Shown here piece after piece: positions 1-9,761 of a stretch of 64,000 nt of DNA. The stretch covers positions 164,973 through 228,972 of the forward strand of contig JACPOK010000038.1 of the NCBI GenBank assembly GCA_016191525.1, read 5' to 3'. The position numbers and the translations under genes were made by a program. The notes beneath the pieces are model-generated. The model saw only the letters and a program-made list of their open reading frames with translations, did not search any database and was not told the DNA's origin. Each line of letters begins with the position of its first letter. Positions within the stretch are counted from its first letter, which is position 1. The DNA comes from Burkholderiales bacterium. GTDB taxonomy: Bacteria; Pseudomonadota; Gammaproteobacteria; Burkholderiales; Burkholderiaceae_C.

Positions 1-329
1 CCGTCAGTTCGCGCGGTACCGAACCCAAGCTGCTGGGCGAGACTGCCTCGGTCGCGGTTCGCCTGGTGCAGGAGGCGCTGACCAACACGGTCCGGCACGG
101 CGAAGCCACGCTGATCTCCGTGCGGCTGCGCTTTCTCGACCAGGGGCGCATCAGCGTGCTGGTGGTGGATGACGGCGTGGGCTTCGACAAGGCCGCCCTG
201 ATGGGCCCGGGGCCGAGCGAGCGCAACGTTGGGCTGTACGGCATGACCGAGCGGACCGAGCTGGTCGGCGGGCGGCTGCACCTGCGCACGCGGCCCGGCC
301 GCGGCGTCGCCATCCGCGCGGTGTTGTAA
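1..329 (+). CDS. Sensor histidine kinase, C-terminal end only
   Basis: Only the last ~109 codons are in the window; the frame is open from base 3, so the gene starts upstream. The visible part is the ATP-binding domain of a NarX/DegS-type kinase. It has an N-box (VQEALTNTVRH), a G1 box (DDGVGFD), and a second glycine-rich stretch (NVGLYGMTER) followed by GRLHLRTRPGRG near the end. This arrangement is usual for HisKA_3 kinases, which phosphorylate LuxR-type regulators. A NarL-type regulator gene starts 37 bp downstream, so the two very probably form a cognate pair. The sensed signal cannot be inferred because the input domains are outside the window. Confidence 0.85.
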   Translation, partial: VSSRGTEPKLLGETASVAVRLVQEALTNTVRHGEATLISVRLRFLDQGRISVLVVDDGVGFDKAALMGPGPSERNVGLYGMTERTELVGGRLHLRTRPGRGVAIRAVL

Positions 330-366
330 CCTGTTACCGTACGAGCCAGGAAGGGGGCAAGACCGC

Positions 367-1017
367 ATGAAAAACGCAGCAGCAGCTTCAAAACCGATCA
401 GGGTCGTGCTCGCCGACGATCACGACCTCGTGCGCTCGGGCATCAAGGCCCTGCTCTCGATGATTGAAGGGGTGGAAGTCATCGCCGAGGCGCGCGACGG
501 CGCCGAGCTGATCAAGCTGGTCGAAAGCCTGGTGCCCGACGTGGTGATGACCGACATTTCCATGCCTGGCATGGACGGCATCACCGCCATCGCGCATATC
601 CACGCCAGCCACCCACAGGTGCGCCTGCTCGTGCTGTCGATGTACGACACGGTGGATTTCGTCAAGCGTGCCGTGGGCAGCGGCGCCTGCGGCTACCTGA
701 TGAAGGACGCGCCTCCGTTCGAGCTGGAGCAGGCGGTGCGAAGCGTGATGGCAACGGGCAGCTACTTCAGCCCGGCCATCGCGCAGCGCCTGCTGCAGCC
801 CTCCGAACCCACGGTGGACGACGAGCTCACGCAGCGCCAGGTGGAAATCCTCAGGCTCATCGCCCAGGGCCGCGCGTCCAAGGAAATCGCCTTTGAGCTG
901 GGCCTGTCACCCAAGACGGTGGACGTGCATCGCGCCCGCATCATGGAGCGGCTGCACCTCAACGACATCGCCAGCCTCACGCGCTACGCGATGCGCAAGG
1001 GCCTGATCAAGCCCTGA
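367..1017 (+). CDS. NarL/FixJ-family response regulator (REC-LuxR HTH)
   Basis: This 216-residue protein has the standard size and order for the family. The receiver domain (about residues 11-130) has acidic pocket residues ADDHD, phospho-acceptor Asp63 in MTDISMPGMDG, and the conserved Lys in YLMKDA. The C-terminal LuxR-type helix-turn-helix covers about residues 150-210 (LTQRQVEILRLIAQG, then SPKTVDVHRARIMERL). It should act as a phosphorylation-controlled DNA-binding regulator in the cytoplasm. It follows the kinase fragment by 37 bp. The start at 367 is preceded by AGGAAGGGGGCAAGACCGC, which supplies a ribosome binding site. The target genes cannot be told from the sequence. The next gene is convergent, so this pair ends its own transcription unit. 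Confidence 0.92.
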   Translation: MKNAAAASKPIRVVLADDHDLVRSGIKALLSMIEGVEVIAEARDGAELIKLVESLVPDVVMTDISMPGMDGITAIAHIHASHPQVRLLVLSMYDTVDFVKRAVGSGACGYLMKDAPPFELEQAVRSVMATGSYFSPAIAQRLLQPSEPTVDDELTQRQVEILRLIAQGRASKEIAFELGLSPKTVDVHRARIMERLHLNDIASLTRYAMRKGLIKP

Positions 1018-1024
1018 GCGGGCC

Positions 1025-2173
1025 CTAGGGCCGGGGCAGCAGCCGCAGCAGCCGGCCCTTTTCACTGTCGGTCAGCACGTACAGCAGCCCATCGGGGCCC
1101 TGGCGCACATCGCGCACCCGCTCGCTCTCCCCTGCGATCAGTTTGTGTTCGCGCACCACCTTGCCGCCTTCCAGCTCGATGCGGTCGAGGTAGCCGAACT
1201 TGAGCGAGCCGACGAACAGGTTGCCCTGCCACCCCGCGCCATAGCGTTCGCTGGTGAGGAAGGCCATGCCCGAAGGCGCGATGGAAGGCACCCAGTAGTG
1301 CAGCGGCTGCTCCATCCCCGCGCGCTGGGTGATGCCCTCCCCGATCTTGCCGCCGCCGTAGTTCTCGCCATAGGTGATCACCGGCCAGCCGTAGTTGCGC
1401 CCGGCCTGCGGCAGGTTGATCTCGTCCCCGCCCTGCGGGCCGTGTTCGTGGATCCACAGCCGGCCGTCCGGCCCCAGCGTGGCGCCCTGGGGGTTGCGGT
1501 GGCCCCAGCTCCAGATTTCCGGCAGCGCGCCGGCGCGGCCCGCCAACGGGTTGCCCGGCGCCGCCGCACCCTGCTTGGTCAGGCGCACCACCTTGCCCAG
1601 GTGGTTGTCCAGCTTCTGCGCGTCCTCCTTGCGCGAATAGCGCTCGCCCAGGGTGAGGAACAGGTTGCCGTCGGCGGCTTCGACGATGCGGCAGCCAAAG
1701 TGCAGGCTGCTGGCCACCTTGGGCTTCTGGCTGAAGATGACCTGCACGGCTTCCAGCGCCGACTCGTCGGCGGCCAGCCGCGCCCGCGCCAGCGCCGTGC
1801 TGTTGCCCCCTGCCCCGGGCTCGGAAAAACAGAAATACAGGCTGCGGTTGCGTGCGAAGTCCGAATCCAGCACCACGTCCAGCAGGCCGCCCTGCCCGCC
1901 TGCGGCCACCGGCGGCAATCCGGCCAGCGGTGGGCCCAACCGGCCATCCGGCGCCACCACCCGCATGCGCCCCGGGCGCTCGGTCACCAGGTAGCGCCCT
2001 TGCGGCAGGAAGGCGACCGCCCATGGATGCTCCAGGCCCGTCGCCACTGGTTCCACCTTCACGCCCTGCGCCGCAGAAGGCATGGCCCAGACCAGGCCCG
2101 CCAACGCCGCTACCAGCTCAACCTTTACAACAAAACCATGTAAATTCATAAGAATCAATGACTTGGAAGTCAT
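1025..2173 (-). CDS. PQQ-dependent aldose sugar dehydrogenase (YliI/Asd-like)
   Basis: The 382-residue protein matches soluble glucose/sorbosone dehydrogenases, six-bladed propellers that oxidise aldose sugars with PQQ and calcium, usually in the periplasm. A hydrophobic N-terminus ending near PSAAQG looks like a cleaved signal peptide. Diagnostic segments are LEHPWAVAFLP near the start, LHFGCRIV in the middle, SWGHRNPQG and HEHGPQGGDEIN in the core, and DVRQGPDGLLYVLTD near the end. Two starts are possible, 2173 or the internal ATG eight codons later at 2149; neither has a convincing ribosome binding site at good spacing. No PQQ synthesis genes are in the window, so the cofactor must be made elsewhere or taken up. 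The gene converges with the response regulator and is divergent from the NlpC/P60 gene. Confidence 0.85.
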   Translation of the reverse strand: MTSKSLILMNLHGFVVKVELVAALAGLVWAMPSAAQGVKVEPVATGLEHPWAVAFLPQGRYLVTERPGRMRVVAPDGRLGPPLAGLPPVAAGGQGGLLDVVLDSDFARNRSLYFCFSEPGAGGNSTALARARLAADESALEAVQVIFSQKPKVASSLHFGCRIVEAADGNLFLTLGERYSRKEDAQKLDNHLGKVVRLTKQGAAAPGNPLAGRAGALPEIWSWGHRNPQGATLGPDGRLWIHEHGPQGGDEINLPQAGRNYGWPVITYGENYGGGKIGEGITQRAGMEQPLHYWVPSIAPSGMAFLTSERYGAGWQGNLFVGSLKFGYLDRIELEGGKVVREHKLIAGESERVRDVRQGPDGLLYVLTDSEKGRLLRLLPRP

Positions 2174-2217
2174 ACCTCACTTGACTTATCAGTATTTGAC
2201 CGGTAACCTCGCGCTCC

Positions 2218-2784
2218 ATGTCCAGATGGCTCTGCCTTTTGCTTCTTTCCTGCGCCAGTGCCGCCAGCCTGGCGGCTCCCGCATCCGCCGAGGATGACAT
2301 GGGCCGCTTCATGGCCGACAAGGGCCTGCTGACCAAGCTGGAGCAGGTCCGCCACACGGTCAAGGATCGCGCATCCGAACTGGTCGTGACGGCCATGGGG
2401 TTTCTGGGCGTGCCCTACCGCCGCGGCGGCAATACGGTAGAAACCGGTTTCGACTGCAGCGGCTTTGTCCGCGCCATGTACGAGCAGACGGTGGGCCTGA
2501 TCCTGCCGCGCCGCGCCAACGAGCAGGCCGCCGCCACCCAGAAGATCGACAAGCAGGACCTGCAGCCGGGGGACCTGGTTTTCTTCAACACCATGCGCAA
2601 GGCCTTCAGCCACGTGGGCATCTATGTCGGCGACGGCAAGTTCATCCACTCGCCCAAGCCCGGCGCGGAAGTGCGGGTCGAGGACATGGGCGTGAATTAC
2701 TGGGCCCGCCGCTTCGACGGCGCCCGCCGCGTCAACTCCGGCCCGGCCGCCCAGGCACTGGGCCCGTCGTTCAGCGAGCCCTGA
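2218..2784 (+). CDS. Exported NlpC/P60 (C40) cell-wall peptidase
   Basis: The protein has 188 residues. A signal peptide covers residues 1-24 (hydrophobic core [17 protein letters not shown]). The catalytic domain fills the rest: Cys80 in FDCSGFV, His132 in FSHVGIYVG and His144 in FIHSP, the standard Cys-His-His triad of the NlpC/P60 family. LQPGDLVFF is also typical. Such enzymes cleave D-gamma-glutamyl to diaminopimelate bonds in peptidoglycan stem peptides and act in the periplasm. There is no SH3 or LysM wall-binding domain, so this is the short form. It stands alone as a transcription unit between a divergent sugar dehydrogenase and the following hydroxylase genes. Confidence 0.9.
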   Translation: MSRWLCLLLLSCASAASLAAPASAEDDMGRFMADKGLLTKLEQVRHTVKDRASELVVTAMGFLGVPYRRGGNTVETGFDCSGFVRAMYEQTVGLILPRRANEQAAATQKIDKQDLQPGDLVFFNTMRKAFSHVGIYVGDGKFIHSPKPGAEVRVEDMGVNYWARRFDGARRVNSGPAAQALGPSFSEP

Positions 2785-2878
2785 GCCTCGCCGCGCGGCA
2801 TGCGCGCAAACCCCCTTCCCGTTTCCAGGCTCAGGCGTAACATGCACGCCAGTTGGCATACACACGACTGGAGCAGGC

Positions 2879-3382
2879 ATGGCAAAACTCAACGTCAATG
2901 GCGCGGTGCGCGATTTCGAGGCGGAGGGTGATACGCCCCTGCTGTGGGTCCTGCGCGAGCAGCTGGGGCTGACCGGAACCAAGTACGGCTGCGGCATCGC
3001 CGCCTGCGGCGCCTGCACGGTGCACATCGACGGCGTCCCCACCCGAAGCTGCGTGCGGCCCGTCTCCACCGTGGCGGCCACGGAAAAGATCCTCACCATC
3101 GAAGGCCTGTCGCCCGACGGCTCGCACCCGGTGCAGAAAGCCTGGGCCGCGCTGGACGTGCCGCAGTGCGGCTACTGCCAGTGCGGGATGATCATGGCAG
3201 CCACCGCGCTGCTGCGCGACAAGCCCAACCCCACGGACGCCGACATCGACGGCGCCATGACCAACATCTGCCGCTGCGGCACCTACAACCGCATCCGCGC
3301 GGCCATCAAGGTCGTGGCCCAGGGTGGCAACACCAAAAGCGCCGCCCTGGCCATCCGGCACGCCGACGGGAGCACGACATGA
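2879..3382 (+). CDS. Molybdenum hydroxylase small subunit, [2Fe-2S] (IorA-like)
   Basis: This 167-residue protein is the iron-sulfur subunit of a xanthine-oxidase-family enzyme of the isoquinoline 1-oxidoreductase type. The plant-type N-terminal cluster uses Cys38, Cys43, Cys46 and Cys58 ([13 protein letters not shown]). The C-terminal helical cluster uses Cys97, Cys100, Cys131 and Cys133 (CGYCQCGM and NICRCGTY). It would carry electrons from the molybdopterin subunit to an acceptor. A ribosome binding site (CTGGAGCAGGC) lies just before the ATG. Its stop overlaps the start of the next gene in an ATGA arrangement, so the two subunits are translationally coupled. No FAD-binding subunit is encoded nearby, consistent with the two-subunit Ior type, which in relatives can pass electrons to a c-type cytochrome. 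Confidence 0.92.
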   Translation: MAKLNVNGAVRDFEAEGDTPLLWVLREQLGLTGTKYGCGIAACGACTVHIDGVPTRSCVRPVSTVAATEKILTIEGLSPDGSHPVQKAWAALDVPQCGYCQCGMIMAATALLRDKPNPTDADIDGAMTNICRCGTYNRIRAAIKVVAQGGNTKSAALAIRHADGSTT

Positions 3383-5571
3383 GCGCCGTCACCACCAGCA
3401 GCCGCCGGGGCTTCCTGAAGACGTCGGCCACCACCGGCCTTGTCGTCGCTTTCCACATCCCCTTCGCGGGCAAGGTGGCGGCGCAGGCTGCTGCTGCCGC
3501 CGCACCCGAGATCAACGCCTGGGTGGTGGTGCGCCCCGACGACACCGTGGTGATCCGGATCGCCCGCTCCGAAATGGGCCAGGGTTCGCTCACGGGCCTG
3601 GCGCAGCTGGCCGCCGAGGAACTGGAGTGCAACTGGGCGAGGGTGACCACCGAGTACCCCACACCGGGCCAGAGCGTGGCGCGCAACCGCGCCTGGGGTA
3701 ACTTCTCCACGGGCGGCAGCCGCGGCATCCGCGAGTCGCATGACTATGTGCGCAAGGGCGGCGCCGCCGCGCGGATGATGCTGGTGCAGGCCGCGGCCGC
3801 GCAGTGGAACGTGCCCGCCGCCGATTGCCGCGCCGCGAACAGCGTGATCACCCACACGCCCTCTGGCCGCACGCTCACCTACGGCAGTGTGGCGGCCGCG
3901 GCGGGCAAGCTGGCCGTGCCGGCGGACGTCGTGCTGAAGGACCCGAAGGACTGGAAGCTGGTCGGCAAGCGCCTGGCCCGGCTGGACACCGTGGACAAGG
4001 TGACCGGCCGCCAGATCTACGGCGCCGACCTGAAGCTGCCCGGGATGCTGAACGCGGCCATCAAGGATTGCCCGGTGTTCGGCGGCAAGGTCAAGAGCTT
4101 CAACGCCGCGGCCATCGACAAGCGCCCCGGCATCAAGGCCGTGCTGCGGGTGGGCGATTCGGCCGTGGCCGTGGTGGCCGACACCTGGTGGCGCGCCAAG
4201 ACCGCGCTGGACGCGCTGCCCATCGAATGGGACAACGGCCCCAACGCCTCGCTCTCGAGCGCGCAGGTGGCGCAGACCCTCAAGGCCGGGCTGGATGCCA
4301 GCGATGCAATCGTCGGCAACTCCAACGGCGACGCCAGGGCCGCTCTGGCCACCGCCGCGCGCAAGGTCGAGGCGGTGTATTCCTACCCGCACCAGAACCA
4401 CGCCACCATGGAGCCGATGAATGCGACGGCGCGATGGACGCCCGAGCGCTGCGAAGTCTGGACGCCCACGCAGAACGGCGAGGCTGCGCTGGCTGCCGCC
4501 TCCGAGGCTGCCGGCCTGCCGCTGGCCAAATGCGAGGTGTACAAGCTGCACCTGGGCGGCGGCTTTGGCCGGCGCGGCGCGGTGCACGACTGGGTGCGCC
4601 AGTCGGTCGAAATCGCAAAGCAGATGCCGGGCGTGCCCATCAAGCTGCTGTGGACGCGCGAGGAAGACATGCTGCACGGCCGCTACCACCCCATCACGCA
4701 ATGCAGGATGACGGCGGGGCTGGACGCGCAGGGCAACGTCACCGCGCTGCACATGCGCATCTCCGGCCAGTCCATCCTGGCCGGTGTCGCCCCCCAATCC
4801 ATGCAGGGCGGCCGCGACCCCGTGGTGTTCCAGGGGCTGAACGCGCCGGGCCCCGAAGCATCGATCGGCTACAGCTTTCCCAACCTGCTGATCGACCATG
4901 CCATGCGCAACCCGCCGGTGCCGCCGGGCTTCTGGCGCGGCGTCAACCTGAACCAGAACGCCATCTACCTGGAAAGCTTCATCGACGAACTGGCCGCGGC
5001 GACCAAGCAGGATCCGCTGGCCTTCCGCCGCAAGCTGATGGCCAGCAACCCAAAGCACCTGGGCGTGCTCAACGCCGTGGCCGAGCGCATCAAATGGGAT
5101 GTGCCGCCGCCTGACGTCGGGGGCCAGAAGGTTTACCGCGGCCTGGCGCAGACCATGGGCTTCGGCAGTTATGTGGCGGCCTGCGCCGAGGTGTCCGTCA
5201 GTGCCGACGGCGAACTGCGGGTGCACCGCATCGTCGCGGCCACCGACCCGGGCTACGCCGTCAACCCGCAGCAGATCGAGGCGCAGGTCGAAGGCTCCTT
5301 CGCCTACGGCCTGTCGGCGGCGCTGTTCGGCGAATGCACGCTCAAGGACGGGCGCATGGAGCAGGACAACTTCAGCACCTATCCGGTGGTGCAGATGCAG
5401 CACATGCCCAAGGTGGAAACCGTCATCGTGGCGTCGGGCGGCTTCTGGGGCGGCGTGGGCGAGCCCACCATCGCCGTCGCCGCGCCCGCGGTGCTGAACG
5501 CGATCTACGCCGCCACCGGCAAGCGCATCCGCGACCTGCCGGTGAAGAACCACAGCCTGAAGCGAGCCTGA
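3379..5571 (+). CDS. Molybdenum hydroxylase large subunit, molybdopterin-binding (IorB-like)
   Basis: The true start is the ATG at 3379, overlapping the previous stop; the frame is open further upstream but only as a shadow of the small subunit. The protein has 730 residues. It begins with a textbook Tat signal (SRRGFLK, Arg9-Arg10) and an alanine-rich stretch ending in AAQA, so the assembled enzyme is probably exported folded to the periplasm. Family features are GFGRRG in the cofactor region and [14 protein letters not shown] near the end, where Glu695 is the expected catalytic base. Likely chemistry is hydroxylation of an N-heterocycle or oxidation of an aldehyde; the substrate is not evident. 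No XdhC-type maturation factor or cytochrome gene is adjacent. Confidence 0.9.
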   Translation: MSAVTTSSRRGFLKTSATTGLVVAFHIPFAGKVAAQAAAAAAPEINAWVVVRPDDTVVIRIARSEMGQGSLTGLAQLAAEELECNWARVTTEYPTPGQSVARNRAWGNFSTGGSRGIRESHDYVRKGGAAARMMLVQAAAAQWNVPAADCRAANSVITHTPSGRTLTYGSVAAAAGKLAVPADVVLKDPKDWKLVGKRLARLDTVDKVTGRQIYGADLKLPGMLNAAIKDCPVFGGKVKSFNAAAIDKRPGIKAVLRVGDSAVAVVADTWWRAKTALDALPIEWDNGPNASLSSAQVAQTLKAGLDASDAIVGNSNGDARAALATAARKVEAVYSYPHQNHATMEPMNATARWTPERCEVWTPTQNGEAALAAASEAAGLPLAKCEVYKLHLGGGFGRRGAVHDWVRQSVEIAKQMPGVPIKLLWTREEDMLHGRYHPITQCRMTAGLDAQGNVTALHMRISGQSILAGVAPQSMQGGRDPVVFQGLNAPGPEASIGYSFPNLLIDHAMRNPPVPPGFWRGVNLNQNAIYLESFIDELAAATKQDPLAFRRKLMASNPKHLGVLNAVAERIKWDVPPPDVGGQKVYRGLAQTMGFGSYVAACAEVSVSADGELRVHRIVAATDPGYAVNPQQIEAQVEGSFAYGLSAALFGECTLKDGRMEQDNFSTYPVVQMQHMPKVETVIVASGGFWGGVGEPTIAVAAPAVLNAIYAATGKRIRDLPVKNHSLKRA

Positions 5572-5629
5572 GCGCCGCAGGTCCGCCGGGGAAGGCCCGC
5601 TACACTGCGAGCCTCCCCGACTCGCCTGT

Positions 5630-7969
5630 ATGACCAAAGACTTCCTGAAAAGCTGGCTGGTGCTGTTCAGCGTTCAGGCGCTGCTCGCGGCGGCCATCTT
5701 CCACGGTGTGCTGGACGGCAGCCGGTACTTCGCCTACCTGGACGTCGGGGCCGACACCTACGCGCAGATGTCGGCCCATGCGATGCACATGGCCCGCCAG
5801 TTCATGCGCGAGGGCTGGCCCGGCTGGTCGTTCCAGATCGGCATGGGCGCGCCCACGGCCTGGCTGATGGGTGACACGCTGCTGCTGCTCGCCGGCCTGG
5901 CCGGCCCGGAACACGTGCTCGAACTGCGCATCTGGGTCTATCTTTTCAAGGTGGTGTTGGCCGGCACCTTCTTCCTGATGCTGGCGCGCCGGCTGGCCAC
6001 GCGGCCGCAGGCCGCGCTGGTGGCGGCGCTGGCCTATTCGTTCTGCGGGTACGCCGTGGTGAACGGGCAGTGGGATGGCGAGGCCAACGCCTGGGTTTTC
6101 TTCCCGCTGGTCTTGTGGGCGATCTCGCGCCACCTGCGTGAAGGCGGCTGGGCCGCACTGCCGGTGGCGGTGGCGGCCACCTTGCTGTCGGGGGTGTTCT
6201 TCTTTACTGCCGGGGTATCGCTGCTTGTGGCCTGCGCCGGCTTTGTAGCCAGCAGCGACGCGCCGCGTGCCATGTTCAAGGCCTGGCTCACGCGGATCTT
6301 CCCGCTGGCGGCGCTGGGCTTCCTGCTTGCCGCGCCCTACGTGCTGCCATTCGCGTTGCAGTTGCTGGACAGCCCGCGCCTGGCCGGCGCCGGTTCGGCG
6401 TTTAGTTCGGTGTGGGCCGAGGCCTTGGGCATCAGCGGCCCGGGCGGCCTGCTGGAACAGCTGGGCGGCCTGCTGCACAAGGACATCTTCGGCATCGGCA
6501 ACCTGCACTCGGGGCCGCTGAATTACCTGGAGGCCCCGGAGTTCTACATCGGCGTGCTGCCGCTGCTGGTGATTCCCCAGCTGTGGAGCGGCGGGCCAGC
6601 CGACCGGCGCGCGCTGCTGGTGGGCCTTGCAGGCATTGCCGCCTATGTTCTGTTCCCGATTTTCCGGCTGGCCGGGATGGGATTTGCCGTTCCCTATTTC
6701 CGCAGCACGGCTGTCTGGGTGACGCTGGGCTTGATGCTGCTTTCCTTGCGCGCGCTCGACGGCATATTCACCAGGGGCACCAGCCTTCGGCTGCTGCTGG
6801 TGGGTATCGGCGCATTTGCCGCCGCAGTCGCGGCGATCGTTGCCAACAAGCACATCCACGTCTGGCTGCCGCACGCCATGGCACTGGCCCTCCTCGCGGC
6901 AGGTGCGGGCTTCGCGCTCGTCGCATTGAACACGCGGCTGATCCGTCCGCGCGGGAGACCTGTGGTTCTCATGGCGCTGGTATGCATGGAGATTCTGGCC
7001 GTCGCGCCGGACTCCTTTTTCTGGCGGCGCCAGCTGGCCTCACCGGAAAATCAGCCGTTCCACCATGTCGCGGCCATGGCCGCCCTGCGCAACATCAGGC
7101 GAACCGACCCGTCGGTCTACCGCGTTGAAAAGACATTCGACAGCATGACTTTCGGCGACGCGGTGGCGCAGGACTACATGGGGCTGAAGTCGTACTACTA
7201 CCAGGGCAGCGCCATCGTGGACTTCCATTCGTCCATGGACCTGATGCCCGGCTACCCCTGGGGCAAGCCCGTCAACTACACGAACTGGCTGCCGCCGCCG
7301 GGCAGCCGCTACCCCCTTTATTCGCTGCTGGGCGTGCGGTACGTCATTACGGACAAGCCGGTGCAGTGGCCGGGGTTCAGGCAGGTGGACGCGGGCGCGG
7401 GGTTCATGACCTACCGCAACGAGCTGGCCCTGCCGCTGGGCATCGTGCAGGCGCGCCAGGTCACTCGGCAAACCATGGCGGCGCTGGACACGCTCGCGCT
7501 GGAGGAGCGCCGCCGCATCAAGGATGCCGTGCTGATGAACGCGGTGGTGGTGGACGAGCCGCTCGCCGCGCTGGGCAAGCCGCTGGACATCGAGGCATTC
7601 GCGCGTGGGCGCGATCTGGACGGACCGGCCACCTACGCGCAGCCTGCCCGCGCCCTGCAGGCAACCGGCCTGGTGCTCTCGCACTTCGCCAGTGACCGGG
7701 TCGCCGGGCGCATCCAGCCCGCTCAAGCAGGCGTGCTGGTGTTTTCCATTCCGGCTTACCAGGGCTGGTCGCTGCGCATCGACGGGCAGCCCACCGCCTT
7801 GATGCGCGCCAACTTCGGCATGCTGGCGGCACCGGTAACCGCCGGCCCCCATGAGGTGGAACTGGACTACCAGCTGCCGGGACGGCGGGCCGGGCTGCTG
7901 CTGGGCCTGGCAGGCTGCGTGGTGCTGGTCTTCCTGCGCCGGCGCGGCGGGCGCGCGCGCCGCGCCTGA
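5630..7969 (+). CDS. Large polytopic membrane protein, YfhO-like (GT-C type)
   Basis: The protein has 779 residues with about 12 hydrophobic segments in the first ~450 residues, a long soluble region, and a final transmembrane helix near the C-terminus followed by a basic tail. The N-terminal half (DVGADTYAQMSAHAMHMARQF, then aromatic-rich loops) resembles GT-C glycosyltransferases of the YfhO family. The C-terminal part (FSIPAYQGWSLRIDGQP, then GPHEVELDYQLPG) is the conserved YfhO end. YfhO proteins are implicated in glycosylating lipoteichoic or other cell-surface polymers in some bacteria; here no polysaccharide genes flank it, so the substrate is unknown. It begins 58 bp after the hydroxylase and may be cotranscribed, without obvious functional connection. 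Confidence 0.78.
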   Translation: MTKDFLKSWLVLFSVQALLAAAIFHGVLDGSRYFAYLDVGADTYAQMSAHAMHMARQFMREGWPGWSFQIGMGAPTAWLMGDTLLLLAGLAGPEHVLELRIWVYLFKVVLAGTFFLMLARRLATRPQAALVAALAYSFCGYAVVNGQWDGEANAWVFFPLVLWAISRHLREGGWAALPVAVAATLLSGVFFFTAGVSLLVACAGFVASSDAPRAMFKAWLTRIFPLAALGFLLAAPYVLPFALQLLDSPRLAGAGSAFSSVWAEALGISGPGGLLEQLGGLLHKDIFGIGNLHSGPLNYLEAPEFYIGVLPLLVIPQLWSGGPADRRALLVGLAGIAAYVLFPIFRLAGMGFAVPYFRSTAVWVTLGLMLLSLRALDGIFTRGTSLRLLLVGIGAFAAAVAAIVANKHIHVWLPHAMALALLAAGAGFALVALNTRLIRPRGRPVVLMALVCMEILAVAPDSFFWRRQLASPENQPFHHVAAMAALRNIRRTDPSVYRVEKTFDSMTFGDAVAQDYMGLKSYYYQGSAIVDFHSSMDLMPGYPWGKPVNYTNWLPPPGSRYPLYSLLGVRYVITDKPVQWPGFRQVDAGAGFMTYRNELALPLGIVQARQVTRQTMAALDTLALEERRRIKDAVLMNAVVVDEPLAALGKPLDIEAFARGRDLDGPATYAQPARALQATGLVLSHFASDRVAGRIQPAQAGVLVFSIPAYQGWSLRIDGQPTALMRANFGMLAAPVTAGPHEVELDYQLPGRRAGLLLGLAGCVVLVFLRRRGGRARRA

Positions 7970-7976
7970 GCCCTCT

Positions 7977-9761
7977 CTACTTGCGCGCAGGCGGCACGTC
8001 GGTGCAGGTGCCGTGCGCGATTTCCGCGGCCATGCCGATGCTCTCGCCCAGCGTGGGGTGCGGGTGGATGGTCTTGCCGATGTCGATCTCGTCCGCGCCC
8101 ATCTCGATGGCCAGGGCCACTTCGCCGATCATGTCGCCCGCGTGGGTGCCCACGATGCCGCCGCCGAGGATGCGGTGCGTGGTGGCGTCGAACAGCAGCT
8201 TGGTGAACCCCTCGTCGCGCGTGTTCGCAATGGCACGGCCCGAAGCCGACCAGGGAAAGTGTCCCTTCTTGACAGCAATGCCTTCGGCCCTGGCCTGGTC
8301 TTCCGTCAGCCCCACCCACGCCACTTCGGGGTCGGTGTAGGCCACGCTGGGAATCACGCGCGCATTGAAGGTGCTTTTTTCACCCGCGGCCACTTCAGCC
8401 GCCACGTGCGCCTCATGCACCGCCTTGTGCGCCAGCATGGGCTGGCCCACGATGTCGCCGATGGCGAAGATGTGCGGCACGTTGGTGCGCATCTGGATGT
8501 CCACCGGGATGAAGCCGCGGTCGCTCACGGCCACGCCGGCCTTCTCGGCGCCGATCTTCCTGCCATTGGGCGTTCGGCCCACGGCCTGCAGCACCAGGTC
8601 ATACAGCTGCGGCTCTTTCGGTGCCTGCTCGCCTTCGAAGTTCACGCGGATGCCGTCCCTGGTCGCCTCGGCGCCCACGGTCTTCGTCTTGAGCATGATG
8701 TTGTCGAAGCGTGGCGTGTTCATCTTCTGCCAGACCTTGACCAGGTCGCGGTCGGCGCCCTGCATCAGGCCGTCCAGCATTTCCACCACGTCCAGCCGCG
8801 CACCCAGCGTGGAATACACCGTGCCCATCTCCAGGCCGATGATGCCGCCGCCCAGGATCAGCATGCGCTTGGGCGCGGAGCCCAGCTCCAGCGCGCCGGT
8901 GGAGTCCACCACGCGCGGGTCCTTGGGCATGAACGGAAGGTGCACCGCCTGCGAGCCCGCGGCGATGATGCACTGGGCGAACTTGATGGTCTGCTTTCTG
9001 CCGGTTTTTTCCTGGGCGCCGCCGGTGGTTTCATCCACCTGCAGGTGGTGCGGGTCCATGAATTCGCCGTAGCCGCGCACCACGGTCACCTTGCGCATCT
9101 TGGCCATGGCCGCCAGGCCGCCGGTGAGTTTGCCCACCACCTTGTTCTTGTGCGTCTTGAGCTTGGCCAGGTCGATGGCCGGCTTGCTGTAGCTGATGCC
9201 CAGCGCCTCGAAGTGGCTGACCTCGTCCATCACGGCGGCCACGTGCAGCAGCGCCTTGGAGGGAATGCAGCCAACGTTCAAGCACACGCCCCCCAGCGTG
9301 GCGTAGCGCTCCACCAGCACCACCTTCATGCCAAGGTCGGCCGCGCGGAAAGCGGCCGAATAGCCGCCCGGGCCGCCGCCCAGCACCAGCATTTCGCATT
9401 CGATGTCGGCGCCGCCGGCATACGAAGCGGCAGGAGCCGCCGCCGCCGGCGCTATCGTTTTGGTAGCTGCCTGCGCGCTGCTGGCGGGCGCTGCAGCCGT
9501 TTTCTCTTCTGGAACCGCGGCCCCGGCCGCCTCCAGCGACAGCAGCACCGAGCCCTCCTTCACCTTGTCGCCCAGCTTGACCTTCAGCTCCTTGACCACG
9601 CCCGCGGCCGAGGAAGGGATTTCCATCGACGCCTTGTCCGACTCCACCGTGACCAGCGACTGCTCGGCCTTGATGGTGTCGCCGGCCTTGACCAGCAGCT
9701 CGATGACGGTGACTTCGTCGAAGTCGCCGATGTCCGGCACCTTGATCTCGATGACACTCAT
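7977..9761 (-). CDS. lpdA: Dihydrolipoyl dehydrogenase with N-terminal lipoyl domain (PDH E3)
   Basis: The 594-residue E3 component of the pyruvate dehydrogenase complex reoxidises dihydrolipoyl groups with NAD+. Residues 1-79 are a lipoyl domain with modifiable Lys43 (ESDKASME), followed by an Ala/Pro-rich linker and then the flavoprotein. The redox disulfide is [11 protein letters not shown], the FAD site begins VLGGGPGG, the NAD site is [11 protein letters not shown], and the C-terminal dimer interface contains HPHPTLGE with the catalytic histidine. E3 with its own lipoyl domain is common in beta-proteobacteria. The start overlaps the stop of the upstream bph gene by 4 bp. The lipoyl domain and linker are almost the same as the first ones of AceF. 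A 60-bp dispersed repeat lies within the linker (9451-9512). Confidence 0.96.
   Translation of the reverse strand: MSVIEIKVPDIGDFDEVTVIELLVKAGDTIKAEQSLVTVESDKASMEIPSSAAGVVKELKVKLGDKVKEGSVLLSLEAAGAAVPEEKTAAAPASSAQAATKTIAPAAAAPAASYAGGADIECEMLVLGGGPGGYSAAFRAADLGMKVVLVERYATLGGVCLNVGCIPSKALLHVAAVMDEVSHFEALGISYSKPAIDLAKLKTHKNKVVGKLTGGLAAMAKMRKVTVVRGYGEFMDPHHLQVDETTGGAQEKTGRKQTIKFAQCIIAAGSQAVHLPFMPKDPRVVDSTGALELGSAPKRMLILGGGIIGLEMGTVYSTLGARLDVVEMLDGLMQGADRDLVKVWQKMNTPRFDNIMLKTKTVGAEATRDGIRVNFEGEQAPKEPQLYDLVLQAVGRTPNGRKIGAEKAGVAVSDRGFIPVDIQMRTNVPHIFAIGDIVGQPMLAHKAVHEAHVAAEVAAGEKSTFNARVIPSVAYTDPEVAWVGLTEDQARAEGIAVKKGHFPWSASGRAIANTRDEGFTKLLFDATTHRILGGGIVGTHAGDMIGEVALAIEMGADEIDIGKTIHPHPTLGESIGMAAEIAHGTCTDVPPARK
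9451..9512 (+). repeat. Dispersed GCTA-N9-TAGC repeat, copy 1 (inside lpdA linker)
   Basis: The copy has a 17-nt head GCTATCGTTTTGGTAGC (imperfect dyad), then a 31-nt segment ending GCGGGCGCTGCAGCC, then GTTTTCTC. The copies at 11707, 38341 and 49241 have the same head length and the same 31-nt spacing. It is read in frame as part of the flexible linker of LpdA. Confidence 0.6.

Noticed and set aside
1020..1036. The palindrome GGCCCTAGGGCC between the response regulator and the sugar dehydrogenase as a terminator
   Set aside because: The stem is short with a 2-nt centre, no T-tract follows on either strand, and it overlaps the stop codon of the dehydrogenase.
3283..5637. A 784-codon open frame on the minus strand opposite the molybdenum hydroxylase genes
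   Set aside because: It mirrors the codon phase of the real genes in high-GC DNA, has low-complexity His/Arg/Gly-rich composition and no domain.
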